Counted from the first letter of the stretch, positions 51,801-63,983 are shown. The stretch: DNA of 64,000 nucleotides from Clavelina lepadiformis (GCF_947623445.1 NC_135245.1:18669501-18733500); one strand, 5' to 3'. Numbers and translations: made by a program. The notes: generated from the sequence alone by a model not told the origin.

Positions 51801-53283
51801 TTCATTACGTCAACAAAGACCGATTACGTCGTCGGTTGATAAAAGAAACTCAGATCGACCCAGCTTTGGAAAAAGCAAAGAAAAAGAAAAAGAAGAAAAA
51901 GCAGAAGAGGACACAGGTGGTTGTGACGTCACACACTCAATATCGTTTTCATAATAACAACACTTAATAGGTTCTAAGAAACTCTTTCACTTTAGGTTGA
52001 AGACGATTTTACCGATTCGCCCAGCGTTTCAAAAAGAGAAGATGATTTCGGCTTCAGCAGTGAAGTAGACGCCAAATACAAGGACAGTTTTAAGTGTAAC
52101 GATAATCCGACTTACCAAAATGACGTAATATACGAGGAAATACCCAACAACCATCATATGTTCGAGGATACGTCAGAAGAAGACAATCAAGGTAAGATAT
52201 TTATTATGTTTTTTTTTGAAGCACTGGTTTGTTTATATTAACCATTAACCGACAAAAGTGAACTGTAACAAAGAAACTTCACCCAAAGTTTTTAAAATCG
52301 GCGTCTAAGTTTTTCATGAATGGTTTTTGGAGTATAACTTAGAATTTAACTAACGTCATGTTGATAGCGCTTCGATTAAATAAAGTATAAACTCATAATT
52401 TAAAACTTTTTTTATGATCAGTTTATTCAATAAGCGGCGAAATGGAAGATCCACCAATTGTAAAAGGTCCTGGAGTAACCGCTGTTGTTCTGGATTGCTC
52501 CCAGATAAGTTTTATGGACTCAGTTGGAGTAAAGTTTCTGAAAAAGGTTGGATATTATTATCCGTTTGTCTACTTTACTTTTTACGTTTTTACTTTTACC
52601 TTTATTGGCGTATTCAATCTATTAACATTTCTGAAATAAGTAACAAATTAAAATGCGGACAGTATCGTTTGTCAGTATTATATACAGAGAAGATAGATAT
52701 TAGTTGTATTTTCGGAAGCTTGGGTTAACGTAAACATTTTACCATTTCTCTTCAGGCTTTTGAGGACTACAAAGAACTTGGAATCGATATGATGTTAAGC
52801 AACGTCGGAGGTAAGACCAATTTTAAAGTTCAGTTTATTTCAATTTCTTATTATTTCGTAATTGAAATTATTACGAAATAATATATTATAATTACGTAAT
52901 TAATTAATTATTATATATTATTAATAATATATATTAATTACGCAAGACGAGAAAGTAGAGTTACTGCTTTTAAATTATAACTCCATAGACCTACAAATAT
53001 TATTGGAAACACACATGTACAAGGTTCTAATGTAAGGAACAGCTTACAGCATAAGTTTAATTCACGGTAGTAGTCTAAAATATAACTGATGTAGCATGTC
53101 AGCCTATAGCCTTGATAAGATGCTTGGAAATTTTCTTCCCTTTTTTATGCAGATGAAGCTATGAGCAAACTACATTCAGGCGGTTTCATCGAGAAATTTG
53201 GATACGATCTCATTTATTTAAGTAGCTACGACGCGGTTTTGGATTACTTCAGACCCAGTTACATAGAGGAAACAAAATTTTAA
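42887..53283 (+). CDS. SLC26 family anion transporter, copy B
   Basis: Fourteen coding exons: 42887-43166, 43334-43444, 43764-43936, 44150-44314, 44534-44713, 44946-45176, 50881-51072, 51175-51315, 51492-51626, 51767-51916, 51996-52191, 52422-52546, 52756-52810 and 53153-53283. All are in phase and give 754 residues. Features are as in copy [52 protein letters not shown] and a C-terminal STAS domain ([19 protein letters not shown], then [14 protein letters not shown]). The insert between the two STAS halves is longer than in copy A, begins with a poly-Lys run ([13 protein letters not shown]) and is then acidic. The start [11 protein letters not shown] is chosen by alignment with copy A; an in-frame ATG at 42863 would add eight residues. 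Intron 6 is 5.7 kb and full of transposons. Likely a plasma-membrane anion exchanger; substrate unknown. Confidence 0.95.
45711..46210 (-). CDS. Transposon accessory protein (SWL/WP motif)
   Basis: Proposed exons 46210-46009, 45902-45835 and 45782-45711, in phase, giving 113 residues. The first exon reads [27 protein letters not shown] and [10 protein letters not shown]. This pattern (F.VV.F..G....VP.SWL....C.WPP...W..Y.V) is familiar from small proteins encoded next to Tnp2-type transposases in animals. The last exon is acidic ([16 protein letters not shown]) and ends with a stop. It lies 150 bases downstream of the transposase stop on the same strand. Its role is unknown; a regulatory or DNA-binding partner is a guess. 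The splice borders of the middle exon are less sure than the rest. Confidence 0.5.
46357..48665 (-). CDS. Transposase, Tnp2 (Transposase_21/CACTA-like)
   Basis: Two coding exons, 48665-47452 and 47314-46357, joined by a 137-base intron in phase, giving 723 residues without a stop. The N terminus is basic ([19 protein letters not shown]), followed by Ser/Asp/Glu-rich sequence. The core has [34 protein letters not shown] and [16 protein letters not shown], the conserved acidic and Cys motifs of the tnp2-like transposase family. The second exon carries the helical region ([16 protein letters not shown]). The start is set at MPKK because a good acceptor lies just upstream; an in-frame ATG at 48704 is possible. 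An intact frame suggests recent arrival. The CACTA assignment rests on motif recall; terminal repeats were not found. Confidence 0.75.
49923..50094. mobile_element. pogo-like MITE (inner, nested)
   Basis: cagtagaactcgcatataac at the left and tatatgcaggttctactg at the right are inverted repeats, with TA on both sides. It is 172 bases, noncoding and inserted in the outer element, so it is the younger of the two. Confidence 0.8.
50131..50371 (-). pseudogene. pogo-type transposase N-terminal remnant
   Basis: Reading leftward from an ATG at 50371: [13 protein letters not shown], one in-frame stop, then [20 protein letters not shown] and [12 protein letters not shown]. This is a basic helix-turn-helix like the CENP-B/pogo N-terminal domain. 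The DDE catalytic part is missing. It lies inside the outer TIR pair, so the outer element is an internally deleted transposon. Confidence 0.6.
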
Positions 53284-54864
53284 TATTTTTGCAATACAAC
53301 AAGGTTAAGCTTTTGAGTAGAAAGCCAATTTGATGGAATGAATCATTCTGTGTCGTGTAGTTGTTAAATTTACTTCTGGGCTATACATACTACCTTTGGC
53401 TCTTGGGGCAAACTGTATCGAATCAATTGTGCGTTCATATTTTGCTCTTCTGGTCCTTGAGTATACAGTAATATTTTCAAATAATCTGCTGCTGCAATTT
53501 TCGCGAGATTAAAGTTTTTTTTTTATTTTTATTTTTTTAATTTGCTTTAAAATGTAAAAAAAACGATACCAACCAAAACAAATTGTGTCTCTATTTTTTG
53601 AAGTGACAATTTTTAAATTTGGAACTTAAACAAATTTTCGCAACCTGCTTATCTGTTATCATCTGTAGAATTCAACGTCATTTCTTTATATTGAATTTGT
53701 CTGAAAGAAATACGAAAAATCTCACTGTAAAAATAAATTGTGTATATTGGTATCAAAAAAACTTAATTCGATTTACCCTTCTGTGACGTCGTTTGTGCAT
53801 TGAATTCGCATTGATTTAAGATCATTAAGGTCGAAGTTAATAGAAAGTCTTATAACCAATGTTAGGCGATAAACATTGATGTACGTTAGGCCTATATAAT
53901 TGCATTGATATCGGATTGGTTGATTGATCACATAAAATTTGATTCCGACCAAATAACCTACAAGTAAGTTTTCAGTTTCAACAATTGACATCTTACTCTT
54001 TAGTAGCAATGGCATATTATGTAGCTACAACCTTACAAAACAATGAAACTAAGCCCTGCTTGAATTACAAGCTGTCCTACTTTTCCATTCGCACGTTATG
54101 ATAACACGTCATGCATGTATCAGTTTCTCAAGTCTAGTTAAGCTCAACCAAACAATTTAGCCAAAATCATGATGCAAAACCAAATCCTACAAAACGCTTT
54201 ATCGAGTATGAAAATGAATCCAAAAGAAAAATTTCTAGGGCCCCGTATTTCATCAATTTAACCTTGCGTATAGCAATACAAAGGTAGCAGGTAAATGGCA
54301 CCACCTTGTTACTTAGACATCAGTAAATAGTAACAGTCGTGAAGTCAACTAATTTTGATCGCGTTTTGATTAAGGCGTTTAATCATTTGCTTGCCTTGGG
54401 TATAATGGTCAGCGACTGAAGGCAGCTGACCATGCTGTTTGGTTCAATTAGTTTAGTTATGTAACCGTCAGAAATACGCTTAACTGTCTTGACAAGTTTA
54501 TTTACATTGCGAAAGAGATTCTTATCACACTTGGAAGTTCATGCATCTCTCAACTACCTGATTGTTTATATATACCGTAGCTTCATAAATTTGCGAGTTC
54601 GGCGGCAGGCGAATAGTTTTTAGTTTTTTCTAAGAGGTTAAATTTTAATTAGGTCACAAATATCTGAAATATCACAAATACCACTATCTGAAATAGATTT
54701 GTACTTCTGATTAAAGATTACGAATAGTATATTCAGGTTAAGAATCGTTATCGTCTATATCTAATTCATTTTAGTCACAGGCAATAACATTCCCGCAGTC
54801 AATCTTTATTTTCCGTTATTATATTCAACTCAGAAACCAAATAGTAGGCTTATGTTACACCCTA
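53284..54864. other. 3' flank of SLC26 copy B and intergenic
   Basis: AT-rich, with T/A homopolymer stretches near 53515-53560. The SLC26-B 3' UTR ends somewhere here (AATAAA at about 53732). No gene recognised; the lectin gene on the minus strand converges from the right. Confidence 0.45.
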
Positions 54865-55458
54865 CTAAACCAGCACTATGGTTTTAGTTGAGACTTCACA
54901 TAGACCGACATATGACGATGTCCGGCATCTGGTGGCCCCCATTCGAAATTCTGCGTCTCCACTGCCAAGCAGGAAAGCGCAGTCGTGAGTTCCGCTGCTA
55001 GGCTGGCCTGGATACCAGTTAATCTCGTCTCCTCCCGTGCTCTCGTCACTCCAACTCCAGCTGCTTTCTTTAAATGATTTCCTGAGACCGACCCAGGTGT
55101 GTGTGATTCCAAATGGTCTCAGTAACACATCAGCAATTTCCCTAAAATTTGATAGCAATTTGATCGCTGCTTCAAGGTTTAAGTTAAAGGAAAATGTAGG
55201 CTAAATCAATATCAGCTGACAAGTAGCAACTGTATTAGCCAAATAGCTAGTTAATACGTTGTTACGGAGATAGTGTAGTTTAACTTCTCATATCGGCCTA
55301 GTTCAAGTCGTCAACAACTGTGCGTTAAAAAGACAACAAATCATTGCAAATTTTTCTTACAATCGAACGTCATTGTCCTTAATTCCGAAAACAGCCAAAT
55401 CGCCTCCTTTATCGTCACATTCTCCCTTGGTCCCATCAAACCACAGGTTTAGGTTGGC
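54865..55458 (-). CDS. C-type lectin-like domain protein, 3' exons only
   Basis: Two exons read leftward, 55458-55361 and 55141-54865, joined in phase by a 219-base intron. They give 125 residues with most of a C-type lectin fold: LWFDGTKGECDDKGGDLAVF, then WVGLRKSFKESSWSWSD, INWYPGQPSSGTHDCAFL and SYVGLCE. The four conserved cysteines of this part are present. The sugar-site triplet is QPS and no WND follows, so canonical Ca2+-dependent sugar binding is doubtful. The acceptor before 55458 shows that at least one upstream exon (signal peptide and first Cys pair) is missing from my model; I could not find it within 1 kb. Probably a secreted recognition protein. Confidence 0.75.
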
Positions 55459-57965
55459 CTAAAGCCAAAGGCTATTAGTCTTTCTTTTAGAACTCTTAAA
55501 CAATTGTGTCTTTGACTCCGTTGCGCCTGCTTTCTCTATATTGTTTCTTTAAATCAGCCCCAGATTCATAAAGTCTAATTGTTATATTGTCCGAAATATT
55601 GTTGTATCACATCAGAAACATTTTATCATCCTTTTACATTCAAATAAAGTTCAAATAACTTCAATTCAGAAGAAGAGAAGAAGAGAGCGATTTTAACTAA
55701 AGCTTAGTTTTTATACAAACACATTAGCCAATCAGCAAATAACATGTCATTTTGCATCGTACTATGTCACCAAAGCTTTTACATCACAAGTACCATCTAA
55801 CGATACACTCGCTACAATACAATGCTACTTGAAACACTTCAAGCTCCTTTGTTTCAATAACGGATTTAACCACGAATAATACATCTGTTTAAATATTTAA
55901 TTGCCTCTAACTGGAGAAACACACAATCCGCTTATTAAAATGCCAATTACATAACTTATTATAATTTATTATCACGACCGCCACAATATATTGGCAACGA
56001 CAAACATTTGTAGTTGTCTGGCCAGTTGTCGACATTTCCGTTTGAGTGTTGGATTCGTTTGCAATTGATTTGGAATAACTAACATTTCACGGAAACCCTT
56101 TAGCATTTTGCAAAATTGTTTTGACGTTTAAGTTTATGCATGCCGCTAAAACCGATGTCGGCGGTTTGACGTCAGGGTTACGCGGGTTTGTGTTTGTTCA
56201 TTAATAAACACTGCCACTTTTCGTTGAAAAATGTTGCTGTTTCTGGGAACGCAGCACGCACCTGTCGCCCATAGGATGATGCACGGTGGTAGGCATGTCA
56301 AGCAAATCATTCGTCAAAATGAAATAAAAAATCAAACTGGTGCAAAACTATTTATGTCAGGTGACACCTTCGTGATTTATTTCAATTTTCATGAACTATG
56401 TCGGATCTGGTGCAAATACCGACGGCACCAACGTATCGTCACGTTCTTTCGGAAAATGATGCTCACACGTTCAAAACATTTTAATGCTTTACAAAGAATT
56501 ATTTTTAGACATTGACTCTAGTCCGGTTGTGAAATAAATAAAGTATAATGAATTTTTGTTGGTTTTACTAACAGTACAAGTATATTTTAAAAGTCGAAAC
56601 CAGAACATGAGTATAAAGATATGAGATAGGTCCATAGACATCACATGGTTTCCAAATCCCTATAGTCTGAATGTGGGAAAGTCCCTGCCAGACGTCGGCG
56701 ATGATTTCTCATGATGGATATCTCCTCTTATATATCGACAGTAGCCTACGTCATAAACTTATTTGAGACAAACTTATTTTAAAGGACATCAACGTATACG
56801 AGAGTGAACAATATACACGAACCATCCCACTAATATGTGATAGATAAATGTTTATCAGATGTACAGGTAGCCAACGTGTGATACAACCAACATGCGATCG
56901 TTTGAGTTGGGACTCCTGGTGCGTCAGGTGATCTCTTTCACACATCCGGGCCTTTGTACTAGTTTGGAAACAACTTTATCAAACTGATACTGCACTGTGA
57001 AAGTTAGCAAGCGGTCTATCAACCATTTCTTTCACAAACGAAGACGAATAAGAGAGTATATGAATTCATTTCGCAAAATTAACAAACAATTCATTGAGGT
57101 GAAGTCCACAGAGATTATGAAGCTATAATTACGGTCTCGAATATTCTGCAACGGCGGCAAGGAACTGACTACACATAATAATAATAATGTGCAACAAAAG
57201 ATATCAGGAAACACATAAAGTGTGTAATTGCTATTGTGATAATGTTTTACCAGCAATGAAAATTCACATCCAAAATAGGAAATGTACAAAATGGGTTACT
57301 TTTGTCCCGAAAGCACTTTTAGCACCAATCACACATACGGTGTGTACTATGTCCATATGCACTATATGTTAATGTTTTTTTTTTTTTAGAAAATGGTCAC
57401 ATCGGCACAGTGCACGGTGAATTAAATACACGAGATACAGTTAGCACATGCAGCAATCAAATCAAATACTCTTATTAACAACGTTACATAATCGATGCAA
57501 AATCTGATACAGTCCACACTACAATGCATTGTTGATCAAGTCAAAATCACGATCATATTCAACACACGCTACATACAGTCATACTTTTCTACGAGGGCGA
57601 TGTTAGCACCACACTGAAAGTTCAAATAAAAACCTAATATCAGTGATTAAAACAGTAGGATTTCTCAATAAATTAGTGCATAAAAGTTAGTTAGTGCATA
57701 TAAACTGAAGCAACACTAATTCGACAAACAGTTTGAAGTCATTAAAATAGAAAAATTAATACGTGATAAAATTACACAAATTTTCGAATCTCGTAAAAAC
57801 TTCAGCCGAAATCGGCCAAAAAAACTGGTCGCAACTTTTGGTGGTGTTGCATCCCTTTATGGAAACGTCATTAAGAAGAGCAACACTGCAAATTACCAAC
57901 AGGCAAGATACTAGGAAAAGTACCGAGATCTAAAGAAATTTCGCTTTAACTCAATGAAAAGTTTG
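55459..57965. other. Intergenic, one doubtful short frame
   Basis: It should contain the 5' exon(s) of the lectin gene, not identified. A 94-codon frame at 56231-56515 (+) is followed by a poly(A)-like AATAAA (56533) and preceded by a short GC-richer stretch, but its product resembles nothing known to me. The rest is featureless. Confidence 0.4.
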
Positions 57966-58873
57966 TCACTGCAGCGGGTCCATCTCTACGTCATCGTCTC
58001 TGACGTCATAACGGGCCGCTTTTGATTGATTACCTTTGGGGGAGTTGAGCAGCACGACTCCGACAACAATGGTGACGAATCCGCACGCAAATCCGACAAA
58101 ATCTTTAGGACCCAGTGACTCCTGAAAGAGCAGGATGGATCCAATGATGAGGAAGACGTTGGTGAAGACGTACTTGATCGGGGTCACGGCACTCGTCTCG
58201 AAGAGGGCGAGGGCTTTGTTGATATACACAATCTGCACCGGTATGCCCACTATCTGGCAGGCGACAAGCACCCAGAACAGGGGGTGAAAGATGACCCCGA
58301 TTCCGGACGGGGCCAGGAGGGTCTTTATTGAAATGCCGAGCCCCTTACCGCAAAGGACAGTCAGTGCACCGACCATGTTGCAGATGGTGAGGTAGACCAT
58401 GATGTTGGTGTGCCCGTGTTTGGGAGCAACGAGAAAGATAAGGACGATGGGGGTAATAAAAAGGATGGCGCAGTATGTGAGGAAAACTAAAAATACGAGT
58501 AATGGCTGATAATGATACAATGTCCCTTGGGAGCTTAGTTGTATGCATGGTTTATAGAAAAGAAATTTACGAGTACAAACTTATTATTTCTCTATTTTAA
58601 TTTTTTTAAATTTAATTTTAAATTTATTTATTTATTATTACTTTATTTAAAAGGTTTTAAATAAACTTTTTGTCAGAGGTTTCCCTGAAAACGTAAAGTA
58701 CAAGAGACTCACGAGGATCGATAAACTGCTGGACCAATTCGTCAAAATTAGAAACCTTTTCACTTGTCGGCGAGTGCACGACAATCACAGTGGAGCCTAC
58801 CAAGCTTAGAAGGACGCCTGCCTTGCCGAATCGGTCCAGTCTCTCGCCCAAAAAGAACGAAGATAAAACCGCG
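57966..58873 (-). CDS. NIPA-type Mg2+ transporter, 3' two exons
   Basis: Exons 58873-58713 and 58486-57966 join in phase to about 227 residues with a stop. Markers are AVLSSFFLGERLDRFGKAG, LVGSTVIVVHSPTSEK, then HGHTNIMVYLTICNMVGALT, GKGLGISIKTLL and INKALALFETSAVTPIKYVF. These match the second half of NIPA/NIPAL Mg2+ transporters (SLC57), multi-pass membrane proteins. The tail is acidic (DVRDDDVEMDPLQ). The 5' exons (first 80-100 residues) are not found between 58874 and the next gene, so they lie far upstream or this is a truncated copy. Exon 2 is clearly more GC-rich than its surroundings. Confidence 0.85.
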
Positions 58874-59808
58874 CTGGAAAAGAAATAACGTCGTGACCTT
58901 AGAAAATTCCGTTCACTTTAGTTTAGTGAAGTAAAACGTATGTTTCAAACTTGCCAATTCCCTTACCATGACAATAGGTAGTCGCTCTATTACGTCATAA
59001 ACAAAGATAACACTTCATTAAAAAGAAATAAAATATTGCCGCAAAATACTGTAACGTGTGGAGTACGGTATTTTTAATTAAAGTAATTATTTATTAAAGT
59101 AAAGGTTGTATTGAAAATGGATATGTCTGTTTACAGAAAACGTAGGTACGTAGGTGTAAAATCTGTCAGCAAAAAACGAACAAATACGTTTGAAGATTTC
59201 GTCGAAAGATACAAGGTATTTACAGTAGTTAACTGTGCGCAGTGGCTTTTATTTAACAGAAATTTGTTCCCGATGACCGGACAATTAATTGTAACTGAGA
59301 AAAAAGTTATGTAATTAAGTACAAGATTGGTTTAGTGCAAGTATAAGGTATAGGTTTTATCTAAAACACGGCGCATTTTACAAAATTACAATCCTTGCGA
59401 GGAAGAATTTCCATGTAGCCAAATGCCTTGCCCGAGCCGCTACGACTTTTTGTTGAAATACGACCACGTATGTTGCAGCGTTTAGCTTCAAAATTTCAAC
59501 TGATTGGTCGATTATTTCAGTTGCTTTGTTTGCTGTAAAATACAGTGACCTGACAGGGTTTTGAAGCGAAATTAATTCTCCTTTTTGAAGTTAAAATGCA
59601 TGCACGATGCCGTGGAAGTCGATTATTTCGTAGTTACTAAACAAAGTTTCAAAACCCACTTTTGAACTTTATAAGCGAGTTGTCTTATGATTTTTCTGCA
59701 ATTTTTCGCTATCTTATGACTTGTATCGAATGACCAGAATTTTAACACAAAAGATCAAAGCTAAAATCGCATAATCGTTTTTCCAGGTACGACTACCTTT
59801 CTTGAACC
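58874..59808. other. Between NIPA exons and the WD40 gene
   Basis: AT-rich. It holds a short open frame starting ATGGATATGTCTGTTTACAG near 59117 that ends in a GT donor at about 59216 and could be a 5' exon of the WD40 gene. NIPA 5' exons were sought here and not seen. Confidence 0.4.
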
Positions 59809-62800
59809 ATGCCAGCAAGTATGGGCGAAACCCAGGATGAGATTGGGACAAAAGGGGTTAAAATACACCCTGACGCACTTAGCATCACAACGAAGAGCAA
59901 TCTCTCAAGAACGACAGGAGCCGATGTTGCTGCTACGTCATCGCAAGTTGAACTATCACAAAGGTGACGTAGGGACTAGACTGATGCAGATATATCTTGC
60001 ACAATACGTACTGGGTAACACCTGAACATCTTATAACAAGTAATCATGCAGCTATCACTGACTACCTATCACTAACCGTCAAATTTATGCTGAGTGTATC
60101 GACGCATTGACCCCAAAACGATAAGATTGCTGACATGCACTTTGTTGATGAAAAAAGAACTGACTCAACTCATTCGCTGTTACTTATAGTACGTCGTCTA
60201 CGACGTTTCAAGGCCAAAAACGTCAGGAAGGCGCAAGTGAGAGAAAAAGTTCAATACAGATGGAAGATGCCCAACAGAAGCACTCTAACACGAAGACAAC
60301 TGAAAACAAATCTTCCGGGAAAGTGGGTTATCTATATTTTAAGCAATGTTAAAGTGCTAGGTTACTGTGAATATGAATTAATACCAAACTATACGTTTTA
60401 ACAACCCGCACAGGATCTGTCTGATCCGATTGAGCCTAAAAGGATTGAAGATCAGATGAACTCCGCTCATTTACGTCAACTGGAGGAGATATTTAAGGAA
60501 GGTCATTGGCCTGGATAACAAAATTTTTAAAAGCACGACAGCAACAGAATACCTTTAATCAAACAAACCCTAAATATTTTTGTGCAACACAGGTAGCGGG
60601 GAGCAAAAAGGCTTGGACGTGGAGCAATTCCGGATCGCCATGAAAAAGACTGTTGGGAACAATATAGATGACGAAGAGCTGAAGATGATTTTCATGAAGG
60701 TACGATACCGTGAAGAATATTACAGCCACGCACGCTCTGGCTACTTGATAACTTCTATTTTAGGTTGATACTAACTGCGACGGGACTGTGGACTGGGACG
60801 AATACCTTTCGTATATGCTGCTCGAGTATCAAGAGCGAAAGAATATGTTCACACTTGATCAAGATTGCCCCTTCCCAAATCGTATTAAATATCAGCCGAG
60901 CAACCACCTGGAATCCATTTGCAGCATTAAACTCCTTCAGGTTTATTCAATAAAAACTCTTTAGCAAGTGCACTGCGTACCACTATTACAGCTATCAACC
61001 ACACTCCTGCTTCAAAATGGCAAAACAACTTATAATATAATGTTACTTGTCAAGGTGTACTCTACAAGGCACAACGTTTACAGCATCAATGATTATGATG
61101 ATGCGGCAAGCCGGTATGTGACTTTATCAAGGGAAGGGATGCTAAATATTTGGAATCTCGAATGGGAATTGCAAAAATCTGCCGTCCTGAACGGAACAAA
61201 AACTGGTGCAAGTGGCAAACCTTTATTTGTAACAGATATGGTGTGCATGGCAAATTGCAACACAATAGCTGTGGCTTCAACTGACTGTGAGATTTCCTTC
61301 TATTCAATAACATCAAACACAATCAAAAAGAAATTCCAAATTATAGGTACAGCTTGGAAAAGCAATTTTTTTTAATTCAAAATTTAGTACTTTGGTGTGT
61401 TAAGGTTGGGATAGCAGCTTTTCAAGATGTTATTTGGGTCTATAGTTATAGGGTAGCGTTATTGCGTGACTCTGATGCCAAAAAAATTCATTTTTACAGG
61501 CTTGGTATTTTAAGTAACTAACTTTAGGTTGAGGATTCAAGTTCAAACTTACTTGAAAGTAGTCTAAAAGCCTCCAAGTCTTACTTTTGTACCAGAATAG
61601 GCTTAAAAAGCAGTATTTCTAGTGAAGTAGATTTTATGAAAAGTAACAATACCTTGACTTGAGTTACCTTAGGCTAGTTTGACCATCACTGCTCACAAGG
61701 CACAAATAGACCTCCAATATTTTTGAGAAATTTTTTTCGACAGATTTAAAACATTGCGCCCTCACGATGGACTACAGCTTCGACCACAAAGAACCAAAAT
61801 ATGCTATCTTGCTCTGGGGTGACACAAGTGGTCGCATTACTATATTACGATTCTACAATAATCCAAACTTAAGTCTCTTTTCTGCCCCCATGTGTCCAAC
61901 AAATAAAATTGCTCTTCTTCGAATAATTCGAGGTGGGATCGCTGAAGTCACAGCCAGCAAGTTCAAAATCCACAGAGATTGGGTACAACAAGTGCGCTAT
62001 TACGTGAGCAGGAAGGTGAGAAGTAGCTCAAGATATTTATCAATTATTTTCGCCATGATTGGTAACGTTGATAACATGGCTACATTTTCATTATAACAGG
62101 GCCAAGAATGTTTTATTTCTGGTTGTATTAAAGATGATCCAGCGCTCTTCTTTGCTGACATAACAGAAAAAAAAGGGGGAACTCCAAAACAGAAGCTCAC
62201 GGTCAACAGGTAATAAATAAGTCATAAAAATTACGTCAAAATACCTGAAATATAAAATTAATAACATCAACTGACTCTGATGTCAAAATCTTCACTCCAA
62301 CCATGCATTTTTAGGAAATCGCACTTCTATATTCGTAAAGGAGTTTTGTGCCTGTCGTACGACACAGAATGGAATCTAATCGTTACCGGCAGCCGGGACT
62401 GTAATGTCAGAGTTTGGAATCCATACGTCGTAACAAAATCTTCAGCAGTTTTGATAGGGCACAACACGGCCGTACAGGAAGTACTCATCCGCGCATTTGA
62501 CCACCAAATCATAAGGTATTCTTGTTAAAATTGACCTTTCTAAGACGCTCACAATCCCTATCACTGGCATCATCATTAAACCAATAGTCCTGTTTGTGAT
62601 TGACGTACATCACGGAAATAGATATTGTTGTGTACAGGTTGATTACCAGTGTTACCTTGGCTGCGGTTGTGTATTAAACCAGGCACCATTCAGTATTACT
62701 TCACAAGCTTCTTTTTATATCGCAGTATAAGCAAAGATAAAAACGTTCGAGTGTGGGATTTGCGTGACTATTCGTGCAAGCAGAGCATCCCTGGGAGAAT

Positions 62801-63983
62801 TATTGGATTAGGAAGATTTTACATCACAGCAGCATATTTCAATGAGAGACTCAAAGAATTGGTTGTGGCGACAAACAAAATCGGAGTTCTGCAGCCAGGC
62901 AATCTCGTCACGACATCAAAAAAACAAAAACAATCCCAAAATAATCTGAAACCAGTCGTGAGGGTTTTGTATAATCCAGTCTTCAACCAGGTAAACGACC
63001 TTGCAAAACCATTAACACTGTTCATCTCTGAAAAACAGATGTAATCCTTGCAAGTATTTCTACTTTCAAAATCCATCCTCTTTGTTGTATTCAAAAGTGT
63101 TTAACTTGAACCTTTCACAAACAAACATCTGCACAATTTGCATTTTGCACAATTTGCACAATCTGCATTTACCATATTAGCCACATACATTAGGCAGCAT
63201 TTAATCTCGATTTCGAACGATAGATAGTCACTGGAGGAGAAGACTCACTGATCTGCATTTGGGATATCAAAACAGGAATGAAGCAAATGCAGTTTTGTGC
63301 TGGAGACGATCTGGAGATCACTTGTATGACCTTTGACCCAACCAACAGGAGACTTTTGACCGGTACTGACCTGAGACCGGTCTATTCTAACTGGCTCACC
63401 TTCATTACCATTCACATTGGCCTTTGACCTAGTTTCTTTGTAATGGCAGGTGGTCGAAATGGAAATGCCATTCTGTGGAACTTCAATAATGGAGCAAAGC
63501 TCAGACGACTTGACAAGATGGATGATCAAGAAATTACAGACGTGGTTTTCACAAAGTAAACTAAGAAACAGAGATAGTTGGAAGTCGATTAGAAACAACT
63601 GACAGTGAAAATTTTTTGAAAAACTTCTGGTGTTGAATGAAAATGATTTACAATTTTTGAAAACAAAGTATTACAATCTATTTACAGGCAACGCATCGTG
63701 ACTGCTGGATGGAACAGACACGTGCGAGTTTACATTGATTCCTATGGCGACGACAGCTATCAGCTGTTACGTCATAAGCACAATGACGATATTTTGAGTT
63801 TGGATTTTCACCGACAAGATTCCTTCCTTGCAACATCAGCATACGATGGAGACGTGTACATATGGTCAATTAAAAGCGGAGAAGTTTTAATGATATTCAA
63901 TATGTTCGTCAGTTTGCTCCCAATCCATTTTAGTAAACACCTTGAAAGAAACCGACATCGCATGGCTAACATTAAAACAGAAA
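59809..63983 (+). CDS. WD40-repeat protein with EF-hand (WDR49/WDR64/EFCAB8-like), 3' end beyond window
   Basis: Thirteen in-phase coding exons: 59809-59963, 60190-60322, 60414-60501, 60593-60699, 60764-60940, 61055-61346, 61744-62015, 62100-62209, 62315-62515, 62726-62990, 63224-63362, 63450-63555 and 63688-63983. They give at least 780 residues. The N terminus is Ser/Thr/Gln-rich, then an EF-hand pair near residues 100-180 with one canonical loop (DTNCDGTVDWDE). After this come WD40 blades ending LNIWNL, VRVWNP, VRVWDL, ICIWDI, AILWNF and VYIWSI. This order matches the WDR49/WDR64/EFCAB8 group, mostly linked to cilia and sperm. The ATG at 59809 is chosen because its frame has a stop just upstream in the same exon, after an acceptor at 59786. 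The last exon ends at a GTGAGT donor 17 bases before the window ends. Confidence 0.9.

Noticed and set aside
56231-56515. 94-codon frame with a downstream AATAAA, a possible small intronless gene
   Set aside because: The sequence matches nothing known, has no supported promoter and contains another overlapping frame of equal appeal. Left as unassigned.
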